Shown here: piece by piece, positions 23,001 through 30,799 of the stretch
Numbering within the stretch: the first letter of the stretch is position 1
Layout of the letters: each line of letters starts with the position of its first letter
Assembly (NCBI GenBank): GCA_905221615.1
Contig: CAJNDT010003046.1
Span: 131,501-195,500, forward strand
Length of the DNA: 64,000 bases
Source of the DNA: Symbiodinium sp. CCMP2592
Lineage: Eukaryota; Sar; Dinophyceae; Suessiales; Symbiodiniaceae
Reading direction: 5' to 3'
Program-made: the position numbers and the translations under genes
Notes under the pieces: model-generated
Database searches by the model: none
Told to the model about the DNA's origin: nothing
What the model saw: the letters and a program-made list of their open reading frames with translations, nothing else

Positions 23001-24300
23001 ACCTAGGCACGAATACCTTAGTGGACTTGTGGGTTTAGGACCTCCAACCCCAGCGGGTCAGGTCCAGACACATGTGCAAGCAAAGGTCTCAGGTCAGGTC
23101 CAGACGCAGGTGCCAGAGGTCCCAGGTCAGGTCCAGACGCAGGTGCCAGAGGTCCCAGGTCAGGTCCAGACGCAAGTGCCAGAGGTCCCAGGTCAGGTCC
23201 AGACGCAAGTGCCAGAGGTCCCAGGTCAGGTCCAGACGCAAGTGCCAGAGGTCCCAGGTCAGGTCCAGACGCAAGTGCCAGAGGTCCCAGGTCAGGTCCA
23301 GACGCAAGTGCCAGAGGTCCCAGGTCAGGTCCAGACGCAAGTGCCAGAGGTCCCAGGTCAGGTCCAGACGCAAGTGCCAGAGGTCCCAGGTCAGGTCCAG
23401 ACGCAAGTGCCAGAGGTCCCAGGTCAGGTCCAGACGGTGCCAGAGGTCCCAGGTCAGGTCCCATCACGAGTGCCAGGTTCAGGCCCGAACACGGGTGCTA
23501 ATCAAGGAAGGTTGCTTACCCTGGTTGCCATACTAAGTCAGTTTATTTGTTCCAGAGGAGAAGAGCTCGATGATGAGTCAGAGCCATTAAGTGTTGAGCT
23601 GAGTGCAGTTGTGATGATGTTAGTCTTCTCAGTGCTGTTCATTTGGGAGGCTAGTAAGTACTGCCTGCGGTCCCTTAGAAGCCCACAAGATGCGGAGGTG
23701 AGAGCTGTGCGGGCTAGTGAAGAAGAAGAAACGGAAGGCCTTAGACGATCCAGGCGCCAGGATGCGGTTAGAAGAGCAATCGAACGTGAGGTTCCGGGTT
23801 TAAGGAGAAGGTTCCCTGTAGACCAGGAGGGCGTAGACGAAGCTTCCCAAGTCCCAGTATCATCAAGACCACTAGTGTATGTCGACGCAAGGCAAGCGGC
23901 AGTGTCGAGCACAGGGTCAACAGACTTTGCAAGCTCGAGCTCAGCTCCGCCTCCGCCACCTCCTCCGTTACCTCCCTCGGCCCCTGGATTTACGGCCACT
24001 CAACCTCCTGCATCCAGCAGGCTACCAAACTCTGAGTTTGGATTTGACTCAAGGGCTCCCGGGCATGCTGAAAGATCAAATGACTCACTTGATACCAGGG
24101 ACGTAGGAGTTCAGACCAGTGGTTTGACTGGCTTGACTCATGAACAGCTATGTGAGATAGAGTTAACAACCTCCAGTAGCCGAACACCTGGAGTTGTACA
24201 CTTGTTTCCCGACTGTCACGCATTGCGGGGTGTTAGAACCAACAAGAGGATGTTCTGCAGGTATTGCTTACAAGCCACATCCCAGTGTGACAGGAGGTGA
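13942..24300 (+). CDS. Copia Gag-Pol polyprotein with extra modules
   Basis: An intact frame of 3452 codons from the ATG at 13942, which lies in the LTR; the next ATG is at 14008. Positions are residues from 13942. Gag carries a CCCH zinc finger (C-x8-C-x5-C-x3-H, about 778-797) and a zinc knuckle CRNCGGKGHRAVDC (about 812-825). Protease has LLDSGATH (Asp about 980). A methyltransferase-like segment lies at about 1190-1290 (LCCG, then SAPP). Integrase has an HHCC-like region near 1443-1460 and a DDE triad (SVDLFGP, HCDLGTEF, ANGLAERT). A 2OG-Fe(II)-oxygenase-like module follows (about 1915-2065; HRD at 1978-1980, distal His 2039), then a SAM-like region (about 2150-2210). Reverse transcriptase has TDVRNAFLL (Asp 2611) and YVDD (2713-2716). 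RNase H has TDAS, STAESE and ADGLTK. The C-terminal about 400 residues hold an 11-residue repeat, hydrophobic segments, a polyproline stretch and a Cys/His tail. The length is far above ordinary copia Pol. Confidence 0.95.
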   Translation: MADLHANDNPNGLDEPPRDQQVMSGPSAANADNSMQTASEAMVNGVNPVRMGHQDMDGETVAPPTAATAGQGGPELILHRQRVEEGEQGVVSGNVTPRLPALGFRGIGERRSMDDQVLRSDQRVGGPGILDGMRRAVQSLPAMVDGIVGGSASASRPQGSPSAWDGVEFASVRSHLSMESRKPPPPEPPASQTPLLDDDTLQQLNVLQAAAPHLYSPPREAPPPVTTASTTSSDIQAEVRRQLSEVMLLHDMETRRLREQMEYLAAENVNLRQRVAVGYGTDVQYEAQTQVSHGGTSGFGWIGRSLGSLLGGNQHARAQRSLDSGTSLPPPPPPTSQNPQLPTFGGGPCAPQARPSSPKDPVVPKARHDPNAPRIVSQAASATTADPLEGSAPQMGPLHPGVAVMHQAGALQDVGIASTAPDQAGSASRVHPPETPLGPDVDPLSVVLTGMAQLQGLVSELANSPKGSEKERPEVIKPGVATLPDLPLPGPEACLQFADWIHNSRPPLSDVSDTSEELWECTLQEAGIWYSKYLQLDPLGRLTSKPSPSEVLRRPRWARVSRRIETMILNALPNGVKEEVSASRVSGLLPVMCKLYTIYAPGSLSEREIGLRSISDPPAGTNITDTVEALRKWKRWTVRMTELGGVLPDAALQVKALGKICRQALASHPDVAFRVNLVRHTLQIDSTPDDSKVGKLYAQLLSEFEMLNHKTPKDWDKDKQRESGGSGQPPKIKGVETQEPTPPSPAPPKAPKGPKGPPPKSTPASKAGGDGQSTTRPQCTFFLSTSGCKKGSDCTFEHNWSSIPQGERPQRCRNCGGKGHRAVDCKAGARLEEKAGSKSAPRSKASPKGPGEGVPPPPAPASSGPSAQQQQIKSMLADAALILQQTIPTGQSSATQTPVATAVPIHPGTSPPGTTTVPMTGVAASAPVPATTQGTPVTLASLSAQLEGIRSMARDFEVKTVTVAKKVLEDANDDVKALLDSGATHAVVGFSKEMRNLEPVPVTLAGDSRTEWLKTAGGTLVVPEESSMGGTKPQTILPLGALVESLGCSVSWSKKAGLKVVHPVIGPLKTGISKNTCPYVQESQALALIRELEEVRLRKFEEDVQDLECHLQTLSSPVDPTAAVREFIRTGQRADALRAVFAQPYLASLPDQMKVPLAEHIGDASDDTGKRLLKRLPLKRARRRSLLSSTRWIVQLCCGAESSDDPLREWAQGHGCELLKVDVLASGGKGWDLTRSSGAWSVLLWAAASGRIAGVLSAPPKRAFEDASPVAIQDMFLWTVASIARGKGVPYFRGSNLPVGDVGLKRSWEVWSRMDSIPMCNPGEEFVHLVPTSVITNLNLHHLARQPIEYMANGVRSQVTRPPNRWSKGLCKELVRALSGQVPTPTCEELDKVISKGLAGHQLSETQRFMHNGDEMMDPSEGNTEVDDNPMISGLKPDELEAWRAHIANGHLPYRRDCRHCVEGSGLGVQHRRIRYPQAFALSVDLFGPVPKHESGRDEQSVSANPHLKYGLIGAFRVPKNLLPGSGKGDDPQGTKKANPIQDAPADELEEYVHSECEEAQEKAVETAGTPFPGELELIPGSTLLPEEDSMSLFDELDRIPLDDTAPLLPDPQEEEASMSREDLEAEVEQLRKPVDMVVLKYFVGLRSKSGVDVAEGLQKMILGINRKFPVHVVHCDLGTEFISAKLAKWLSEHAVRVQNSLPTDKQANGLAERTVGWLKSRIKTLIASAKVDIRFWPLAARWAVESHNRALFCESPIPHFGRDVLHKLKKPPGGLKDLTSRWIMARYMAPHLTVPEGHVLLTTDNLLVSSKGFRTGIVDATALEETRQDPIQELEPDIAHEEGPNVDDSQKVPDKRLRSKTSVRFVELEDGVSLEASALEALTADRYEARVCAELVGCLCAGTQSTSDRRGEFEGRLILGAYCHGGNRGITKVTRAHPTTVRYLNKYLRRNLPPAGSHKHPTWTALMIMKAGDVPMHRDFRNEWNSENHVVYLPPTLKFWVSPRDNPKDTPPEGPEWDAGKCADLLKDPMSFNPRRLHALKRSPDWILVGYSPLGSHKLKDEDKLELQALGFEFERLEENPKVRMLSSDESEEEEEEESETPTEESGLYDDEIELNALEADLQQDSYTPIIGWDPTGKDPTWAPQMNLEEESMAVFLQQRGVPWLLRRLSVIGVESPADLYYLYVEDLVEVGIPLDEARRVMRGIHPEGTMRPDNPSLCSLTTGEVRLLDRKHRQIPWSLQNRTLFEKSPDPPVRGLGINTGGRDYRADPYYEDWEEVEERQGFGLEPDRNPGPAGIPGSSSDNPIRAHQPVYSEESPEPQVVMPVGPASSSDVAPVQNNSASVYAAESMRLQAIWDAEDEEEFNYYVQNAVYNSLSPMPQLMSDGGTGSSLGLPVGDQPEYSEESPVPQVPEDYECRAVRSDADQVAPSSLGSGDTIGVPTGDPISVLTTLADSAVPGPVQHPEIAKVDENTYTKDVEGILGSLTSSLRVVHNVSPSEVKQNLSKWTEAARTEVTALLEMGAIRRLRGQEAIKELSISGTQVIPAKTVFTAKPGTSGSLYRRKCRVVGCGNYETREAGVEVYAGGIPADVLRGSLIEAGSKNYGAFITDVRNAFLLAPIPAHERVRIILKPPRVLYDMGIVSADEYWAIDRAMYGLRQSPKWWGNYRDGMLKEAVWKCQGQKMSLRQCELESNLWTIRDGSGELCGFVLVYVDDILILSDKEQAVAFHAYVTSQWSCTALQEATQEEPVTFLGVDIHRTKDEKGNTGFELGQPGYIDELVRAYGLTPVRKTSPLPRDWVKELPDPEQYTPEDLRRAQKITGELLWITQRTRVDLAYAVGLMSSWSTRTPRLVEKIGIRLLQYVGATRDRRLSLIPDMALERKVIVYTDASFAPYGGLSVTGVLVTYLGRPILWKGKRQGLVTLSTAESELISAVEGTVLGQSTQALLRAITPVLSTMLLRVDNMAAIALCDGNGSSRTRHLRVRGNYLKDLQDRNELEVEHCPGDIQLADGLTKILPGPRHEYLSGLVGLGPPTPAGQVQTHVQAKVSGQVQTQVPEVPGQVQTQVPEVPGQVQTQVPEVPGQVQTQVPEVPGQVQTQVPEVPGQVQTQVPEVPGQVQTQVPEVPGQVQTQVPEVPGQVQTQVPEVPGQVQTQVPEVPGQVQTVPEVPGQVPSRVPGSGPNTGANQGRLLTLVAILSQFICSRGEELDDESEPLSVELSAVVMMLVFSVLFIWEASKYCLRSLRSPQDAEVRAVRASEEEETEGLRRSRRQDAVRRAIEREVPGLRRRFPVDQEGVDEASQVPVSSRPLVYVDARQAAVSSTGSTDFASSSSAPPPPPPPLPPSAPGFTATQPPASSRLPNSEFGFDSRAPGHAERSNDSLDTRDVGVQTSGLTGLTHEQLCEIELTTSSSRTPGVVHLFPDCHALRGVRTNKRMFCRYCLQATSQCDRR
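14004..14018 (+). promoter_or_regulatory. Primer binding site, half initiator tRNA-Met type
   Basis: GGTTATGAGTGGCCC follows the LTR's terminal CA with no gap. Drosophila copia primes from the anticodon half of initiator tRNA-Met, whose complement begins GGTTATG. The first 7 bases fit, including the complement of the CAU anticodon; the rest is only a partial fit. The second in-frame ATG (14008) lies inside this site. Confidence 0.65.
23056..23460 (+). repeat. In-frame 33-bp minisatellite coding an 11-residue repeat
   Basis: About eleven near-identical units encode GQVQTQVPEVP. The second half of the array is nearly free of differences, pointing to recent expansion. One unit near 23434 lacks two codons. 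The array is a multiple of three throughout, so the polyprotein frame is kept. Confidence 0.95.
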
Positions 24301-24328
24301 ACTCCATCCCCGAAGGGGAAGTGAGTTC

Positions 24329-24337
24329 AAGGAGGAG
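24329..24337 (+). promoter_or_regulatory. Polypurine tract
   Basis: AAGGAGGAG lies directly against the first base of the 3' LTR, as expected for plus-strand priming. A small hairpin (CCCCGAAGGGG, 24308-24318) lies between the stop codon and the tract. Confidence 0.85.
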
Positions 24338-24659
24338 TGTTGAGATGTGTCTTTTGATGGCGCATTCAGTTGCGAGTGTTAACGACGCAGAACCGCAGCC
24401 TGTGGCTCGCGGTGGTCCTGAGGACCGACGAGGCCGAAGTCATGATCGACAGAAGCCAGCAGCGTCACACTAGAAGCACTAGCAGTACGGAGTACGCAGT
24501 AGCTTGAACAGGCATTGCTTGTTTGTGACGGAAAAGTGAGTGCGAGTCGTAAGCCCATGGCCCATTCTGTGCTTCGGTGTTTCTGAACTGGTTGGGTATG
24601 GCAGACTTACATGCCAATGATAACCCAAACGGGCTGGATGAGCCCCCGAGGGATCAACA
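24338..24659 (+). repeat. 3' LTR of copia element
   Basis: 322 bp, TGTTG to CAACA, reads the same as the 5' LTR. Followed by GGGTT and a satellite segment that also follows the truncated LTR at 13442. Confidence 0.93.
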
Positions 24660-25366
24660 GGGTTCCTTAAAGGGATCTATAGGGGTTCCTTCAAGGGTCC
24701 TTAAAGGGATCTATAGGGGTTCCTTCAAGGGTCCTTAAAGGGATCTATAGGGGTTCCTTAAAGGGATCTACAGGGGTTCCTTCAAGGGTCCTTAAAGGGA
24801 TCTATAGGGGTTCCTTAAAGGGATCTATAGGGGTTCCTTCAAGGGTCCTTAAAGGGATCTATAGGGGTTCCTTAAAGGGATCTATAGAGGTTCCTTCAAG
24901 GGTCCTTAAAGGGATCTATAAGGGTTCCTTCAAGGGATCTATAGGGGTTCCTTCAAGGGTCCTTAAAGGGATCTATAGGGGTTCCTTAAAGGGATCTATA
25001 GGGGTTCCTTCAAGGGTCCTTAAAGGGATCTATAGGGGTTCCTTAAAGGGATCTACAGGGGTTCCTTCAAGGGTCCTTAAAGGGATCTATAGGGGTTCCT
25101 TAAAGGGATCTATAGGGGTTCCTTAAAGGGATCTATACGGGTTCCTTCAAGGGTCCTTAAAGGGATCTATAGGGGTTCCTTAAAGGGATCTATAGGGGTT
25201 CCTTCAAGGGTCCTTGAAGGGATCTATAGGGGTTCCTTAAAGGGATCTATAGGGGTTCCTTCAAGGGTCCTTAAAGGGATCTATAGGGGTTCCTTAAAGG
25301 GGTCTATAGGGGTTCCTTCAAGGGTCCTTAAAGGGATCTATAGGGGTTCCTTAAAGGGATCTATAG
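24660..25366. repeat. Satellite of 23- and 34-bp units, right array
   Basis: About 700 bp of the same satellite as at 12738-13133 and 13443-13681, with scattered single-base variants (CTACAGG, CTATAGAGG, TCCTTGAAGG). It ends in telomere-like TTTAGGG units and then a family C element. Confidence 0.92.
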
Positions 25367-25458
25367 GGCTTAGGGTTTAGGGTGTACTTGAAGGATCAGG
25401 GGACTTTGTAACTGGGGTCCCTTAAAGGGTTCCTGTAAGGGATCTATAGGAGTTTAGG

Positions 25459-25582
25459 GTACTTAAAGGATCAGGGGACTTAGTAACTAGGGTTATAAAT
25501 AATGTAACTGTACATATAAGTACTTATACCCCCAATTAGGGTACTTATAACCTTCCTTACTAAGTCCCTGATCCTCCAAGTA
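25459..25582. mobile_element. Hairpin element family C, copy 4
   Basis: Left arm TACTTAAAGGATCAGGGGAC, right arm the complement ending GTCCCTGATCCTCCAAGTAG, with TTATAA motifs in the loop. Located just right of the satellite array. Confidence 0.85.
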
Positions 25583-26454
25583 GAGTTTAGGGGTTGGGGT
25601 CACTTCCGGGCTTCTCGAAGGTTTAGGATTTACGGGTTAGGGGTTTAGGGTTCCTGTTGGGGTTCCTTTGAGGGTTCTTTTGAGGGGTCTGTAGGCTTTA
25701 GGGGTTTTGGGGGTTTCGAGTGTTTGAAATGTCAAAGCAGGGTATGCAGACAGATGCATCAATACCATCTTTCAACCTTCTGTTGCTGAATCCAAAAGCG
25801 ATGTGGGGGCCTGGTAAACCAGAAGTCAACAGTTACTCTAAACCCCCAAACCCCAAACCCTAAAACCCCAATCCCCAAACCCCTAAATCCTAAGCCCCCA
25901 GAACTCCGAAACCCTAAACCCCTAAACCCCAAAGCCCTAAACCCTACCTAAACGCCCTCTAGATGCCCTAAAGGAACTCTGCATGGAACCCTAAGCCAAG
26001 AGCTTGAGCATTCTGATTCTCCCATCGAGCGCCGAGACGCCGAAGCGATTTGGCATTCTGTTGCACAGCTGCCCCTCCAGGCGAGCTTAGGGTAAGAGTT
26101 TAATGGTTTAGGGTTCTAGGGCTTGGAGTTTGGGGTTTTTAGGGTTTCGGGTTTAAGAGCTTAATGGTTTAGGGTTTAGGAGGGGTTTTAGGGCTTGGGG
26201 TTTAGGGTTCAAGTCCCCATTAAGGGTCCCTCCTTTTCCCCTTTTGATACTAGGGTCCCCTAATTTTCGGAAACTCCCACATCACTGCTGCGCACAACCA
26301 GTGATCCACGAACGACCCTTCATGTCAAGTGCCTGAGCACTTGCATCCCTACGGTTGATGATATACATGATGGGGTCCCTTTAACGGGATCTATAAGGGT
26401 GCCTTTAAGTAGCTCCTGTAAGGGATCTATATAGGGTTTTAGGGTTTAGGGTTT

Positions 26455-26551
26455 ATGATATAAATCCTGCATGACCTTAAGGACCCTAAACTGTGGGAAT
26501 TATGGTATATTCATTCTTATGGGTAATGCAGGATTTATATCATCAACCGTA
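26455..26551. mobile_element. Hairpin element family A, copy 3 (left tip missing)
   Basis: Starts ATGATATAAATCCTGCATGA directly after a TTTAGGG run and ends complete with ATCATCAACCGTA. The outer left arm (TACGGTTG) has been replaced by telomere-like sequence. Confidence 0.8.
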
Positions 26552-27795
26552 TCACACTCCGTACTCAGCGGGGTCGTCGGGCGTCTGCTTCGCAGAGCTA
26601 CTGAAGTGTGAGTACATGTATTGGCTAGATGTTATGTCGCGACCAGGTCGACCAGGTACCTGTCTAGTATATACTCAGCTCTTGAAGTACGTATACTTCA
26701 AAGCCTAAGTGTATACTGTATGGATTCGTTCAGGCCTTGATCACGCAGAAGCAGGCAAGGCTGTTAGAAGCCATCTGAGGGCCGCAATCCTCCAGGGCTG
26801 CGTCCGTACATCTTCAAAACAAAAGCATGCAAACGTGTAATGTAGGGGCCTTAATAAGTAGAGTAGGGTTTTGGGGTACACTGTAGTATACCTAAACCCT
26901 TCACCTCAACTCCACGCACAAACGGGAACCCGCAACGTAAACCCGGAATTCTACACCCTAAACCCAAGCCCAAAGCCGTTTTGAGACCCCTGTTTAATCT
27001 CCAGATCTGTTGCAGCTCGCCGCTGGCACTCCGCCACACTGAGCGTGTCACTGCCGGCGAGGTCCTGGTCTGTTTAGCTTTAGAGTCTGAGGTCGAAGGC
27101 TTTAGGGTGTAGTGTTTTACGATCTAAACTTTGGACCTAAACTGTCTGTATTCATGTGGATATCAACTGATATCATGAAATGCGCACCGAGACGGCACCT
27201 CCCTAGCACAATCACGAGAGACTGGGCCCATGCATCCAAGTCCATTCCCCGGAATTTGCAAAAATAGGGGACCCTAATATGGTACCCAAAATAGTAGGCT
27301 CCTCCTAGTTTTCAAAAATGGAAAGCAGGCGCAATTGCAGATGACGGGATTTTCTCGGAACGGCGATCTTCAGATGCGAACCTTGATGCCCGGGGCAGAG
27401 CAGTTCGTAGCATCTGCCACGAGTTTCCACTCCTCAGAAGAGGTTTAGAGTTTAGGGTTTAGGGTTCAGAGAAGAGCTTCACAGAGCCCATAACACAGTT
27501 TGGTGACATTTTCTAGCTACAGACATGTTGGACTCCAATGGACGTCTTTGCCGCACTAGTTCTGCAGGTACGTGCTGCACAGGCCTGCTAGACGATCTCG
27601 TGTTCCAAGTAAAAGGGAGCCTCCATCATCTCTCAGGAACAGTAAACACATGCTAAACAGCAAACTGCTGATCTGCGAGAAGAAACCTGTGTACGTATGT
27701 ATGTATAGGGAGAGGGACAAATACACATGTAAGACCGGACTGCATACATGCATTCATCAATGCATGCGTACGTACAGATACCGGTACATACACTT

Positions 27796-27797
<2 letters not shown>

Positions 27798-27836
<39 letters not shown>

Positions 27837-28100
27837 GATATATATATATATATATGTATGTATATATACATATATATATATATACACATACACACACACA
27901 TACATTCCAAGCTACGAACATGACCCGAAAGACCTTTTTGTGAGGCTCCGACCTCTGAAGCTGTCCAGCCAAGGCCAGGGCAGAAATGCTGGATGTACCT
28001 GATAGCTCCAGCAAGCTGGGGGAGGTACATATATACATATATATAGATATATAGATATATATATATATAGATATATAGATATATATATATATATATATAA
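27798..28100. repeat. AT/TA dinucleotide microsatellites
   Basis: Two runs of (TA)n, at about 27798-27895 and 28028-28100, with GATA and CACA variants, separated by about 130 bp of ordinary sequence. The ORFs across them are low-complexity artefacts. Confidence 0.95.
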
Positions 28101-28598
28101 GTACACATACAGGTTAGATGTCTGTCTGTATGCGTATCTATATCTGCTCCGAGGTCTCTATCTATCTATCATGTATCGGAACAGCTAGCTAGCTTCGCAT
28201 CTAGATTTTTCATGCATATGTATGTAGTCTTTGCATGCGCAGACATGCATGCAAGGGAAAACACATACATACAATCGCAAGCAGATCCGGCATGCAAGAA
28301 CAGCCAAGCACAACTCAGGCTGCAAAATCCTTGTCCATGGACTTTGCATTCTGCATTGGCCTTGGGGACACCCCGAACCTTCCAGATGCCTGTAAGCCGA
28401 GTTCCAAGGTGTAAACCAGGCAGTTTGCATCACTCATAGTAGCTAACCCTAAAGCCCTAAAGCCAAATCTACACCCCCAAACCCTAATCCCGAAATCCCT
28501 AAACCCTACAGTAAACCCTGAAACCCCAAACCCTTTTCAAGGAAGGAGCTCTCCGGCTATGGCTTGCTCATAGCCACGACGAAAGTAGCCCGTGGTCA

Positions 28599-29470
28599 GT
28601 GGAAACCTTCGCCGCAGAAGCCACGGGTCTAGTGTTCAGGACTGCGGATGTCGAACTGGGCTTTTAAGTAACCTGGGAGAAAAAAGTATACACTTTTATT
28701 GCATCATGGCTCCTTTAAGAAGAAAAGTCTTAAAGTATGGCTCTCCAAATGTAAGCTTAGGGTTTGGGGTCTTCGCATTATGTACAAACACCTGCTGCCA
28801 GTACCAAGTCAGTTGTCCTGAAACATGCGTAACTTTACTGTCTGGTTCTTAGTAGGGAATGGGGGAATGGGTTATGGGGACTACTACAGGGGACCTTAAG
28901 GGGCTATCATAGGGATCCATTCCCCCATTCCCTACTAAGAACCAGACAGTTTAACATCAACCCTGTCTTCATTGTTCCGCTCTCAACAAGGGTCAGGCCA
29001 AGCATCGGCACTGCGTTGTGAAGACCTTCGTGAAGCCAGCAGCCTCGAACAAATGTGTGTAGCGGCAGAAGAACGAACCCATCGGGATGCTGCTGCTACC
29101 TAAACCCTGACCCCTCAACCCTAAGCCCTGAACCCGGAGGCTCTTCAGAAAGCTGTCGCCTGCCTTCTCCGATCAGGTATTGCCAATACGAGCAGTCCAG
29201 GTTGGAGTAGCAGGAATATCTGCAAGCCTCTGTTGAAAACAGTGGCACTTTCCGTTCTGCTTCCGCTTCGTCCGGTGCTCACCCCTTTTTTTACCCTTAA
29301 GGTTCCCTAGGACCCACCAAAAAAGCCTACGGGTAAATGTTAGGGGCCCGTATTTCTAACCTTGGAAACCAGGTCACTCTCCGAAACCTTGCCTTCGAAG
29401 ACATCGCCGTTTCTTGGCTTACGTTCTGCGATCAGTGTTCCGACCGGCGGATGCCTTCAAGAATGCTGCT
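28599..29470 (+). other. Series of exon-like open islands, possible spliced gene
   Basis: Plus-strand open pieces: 28599-28667 (VETFAAEATGLVFRTADVEL), 28978-29103 (includes CEDLREASSLEQMCVAAEER), 29137-29310 (includes EALQKAVACLLRSGIANTSS) and about 29360-29470 (includes LRNLAFEDIAVSWLTFCDQC). A family D hairpin at 28837-28950 lies between the first two, as hairpin elements do in the introns of the recognised gene at 43879-48536. Composition looks protein-coding, but no domain is recognised and splice sites are unproven. Confidence 0.35.
28837..28950. mobile_element. Hairpin element family D, copy 1 (perfect arms)
   Basis: A 114-bp element with 34-bp terminal inverted repeats that match exactly: ACTGTCTGGTTCTTAGTAGG continuing to GAATGGGGGAATGG. 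The 46-bp loop is not palindromic. Perfect arms suggest recent movement or selection for the fold. Confidence 0.92.
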
Positions 29471-30129
29471 ATCATATGCTACACTAAACTACCATAATCC
29501 TAATAACGATAACAAAAGCTATAATCCTAATAATAGTTGCTCTCATTTTACTAGTGTTGTAAAGCTGCTACTACCACACTGCTAACTCGTGCTACAACTG
29601 CATTATCATGCTCTTAGCTTGCTGAAGACTTTTCCCAGTTGCTCGGACACCTTCCGTGCGTGGGTCGCCCGGGAAGTCATTCTCGCTGAAGGCCTCGCGG
29701 TAGGTGCCCAGATATTCATCTATGCGTCGATCTACACAAGTGGTTTTGGTCTGTATATACATATCAATTGCATATGCAAGTCGTCTTTTGCGTACTGTCA
29801 TCTCAACCACACCGTCTCCATTTGATCCCCATCATTGTCGATCGCCACCACCACCAGCACCAGCACCAGCACCACAACACCACGACAAGTACCACCCCAG
29901 CACCATCAGCTTCTTCTTCTTCTTCATCATACTAGCCAGAACTCTCATATCAATCATTGCCAGCTTCCTCGCCGTCGTCATCACCATGCTCCTCATCATC
30001 CTGGTCATCGTGGCTGCTATATCGATATAGGTGGTTGTCAGAATTATGGTCCCTTTTTGTGTCCTTCATATCATTCGGCACCTACTACTTAGGGTACCCA
30101 AAAAGAGACCCTAATTTTGACAACTGCCC

Positions 30130-30214
30130 ATATGGGAGTTTCGAAAAATTAGAGGTACCCTTAAAAGAAGCATCCTAATATCTAGGGTACCCCTATTGTC
30201 GGAATCTCCCATAT
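30130..30214. mobile_element. Hairpin element family E, copy 1
   Basis: ATATGGGAGTTTCGAAAAAT on the left pairs with GTCGGAATCTCCCATAT on the right. The interior has AGGTACCC / GGGTACCC inverted motifs. Partial relatives lie just upstream (30085-30135) and at 40546 and 45755. Confidence 0.75.
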
Positions 30215-30368
30215 CGAAACTTCGACGCCCAGTCCTGCGGCCGGGGGGGCCTGGAGGCTGTCAGGAAGCTCGGAGTGACAGAGATCAAAAGGGCCCACTA
30301 TAGAGGCCTTAAGAATTAGAATAGGGGTTCCTTTAAAGGGTTCTTATAAAGGGTCTACAAGGGCTCAG

Positions 30369-30480
30369 TATAGAGGCCTCGAGAATTAGAATAGGGTTTT
30401 GGGGGTATACTTTACTATATTTATCACAAGGACCTCTCAAAATAGCATGGGTAGTTATTTAGTTTAAGCCCTTATATCAC
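30369..30480. mobile_element. Hairpin element family B, copy 6
   Basis: TATAGAGGCCTCGAGAATTA on the left, then GGGTTTTGGGGGTATAC, with a diverged complement on the right (GACCTCTCAAAATAGCATGG). A partial copy precedes it at 30296-30330. Confidence 0.7.
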
Positions 30481-30535
30481 TTCTAGGACCTCCGAGGAGG
30501 AGGATCTCCCTGCCGTGGAGCTTTCACTTAAAGGG

Positions 30536-30710
30536 GTCCTTAAACGGATCTAGAGGGGTTCCTGACAAGGATCTATAGGGTTTAGGGTTTAGGGTCTACT
30601 TAAAGGATCATGGGACTTAGTAACTAGGGTTGTAACTAAGGTAACTATACTTATAACTCCAATTAGGGGACTTATAACCCCACTTACAAAGTCCCCTGAT
30701 CCTCCAAGCA
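30536..30710. mobile_element. Composite: satellite unit, TTTAGGG dimer, family C element
   Basis: Order: a GGTTCCTGACAAGGATCTAT unit, two telomere-like heptads, then a complete family C hairpin (30597-30710: TACTTAAAGGATCATGGGAC to GTCCCCTGATCCTCCAAG). The same junction recurs at 37040-37090, so the heptads travel with the element. Confidence 0.8.
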
Positions 30711-30737
30711 TGGGGGAGTTGCCGAAAAATAGGGGTA

Positions 30738-30799
30738 CTGGGCTTTGTAATGGTTCCTTTGAGGCAACAAGAATTAAAGTATGGTACTCCAAAGCCCAG
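30738..30799. mobile_element. Short hairpin element family F
   Basis: CTGGGCTTTG on the left pairs with CCAAAGCCCAG on the right; between them is CCTTTGAGGCAACAAGAATT. Related sequences ending GGTACTCCAAAGCCCAG occur at 44570-44640, and a weaker one at 28686-28750. Confidence 0.65.

Larger units (their letters stand above)
13682..24659 (+). mobile_element. Intact Ty1/copia LTR retrotransposon, about 11.0 kb
   Basis: Two 322-bp LTRs (13682-14003 and 24338-24659) start TGTTG and end CAACA and read identically. The element is flanked by GGGTT on both sides (13677-13681 and 24660-24664). That is a 5-bp target-site duplication, though GGGTT also occurs in every satellite unit. A PBS follows the 5' LTR directly, a purine tract precedes the 3' LTR, and the single ORF is unbroken with the order Gag-PR-INT-RT-RNase H, which defines copia. 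Identical LTRs and an open ORF imply recent insertion. It lies inside the 23/34-bp satellite. Confidence 0.95.

Noticed and set aside
23018..23536. ORFs of 105-154 aa overlapping the polyprotein repeat in other frames
   Set aside because: The 33-bp repeat is open in several frames; only the frame continuous with Pol is supported.
13951..24223. Antisense ORFs of 60-270 aa across the copia element
   Set aside because: Shadows of the sense polyprotein frame.
12738..25366. CRISPR-like array
   Set aside because: Repeats are contiguous with no unique spacers, and the context is eukaryotic.
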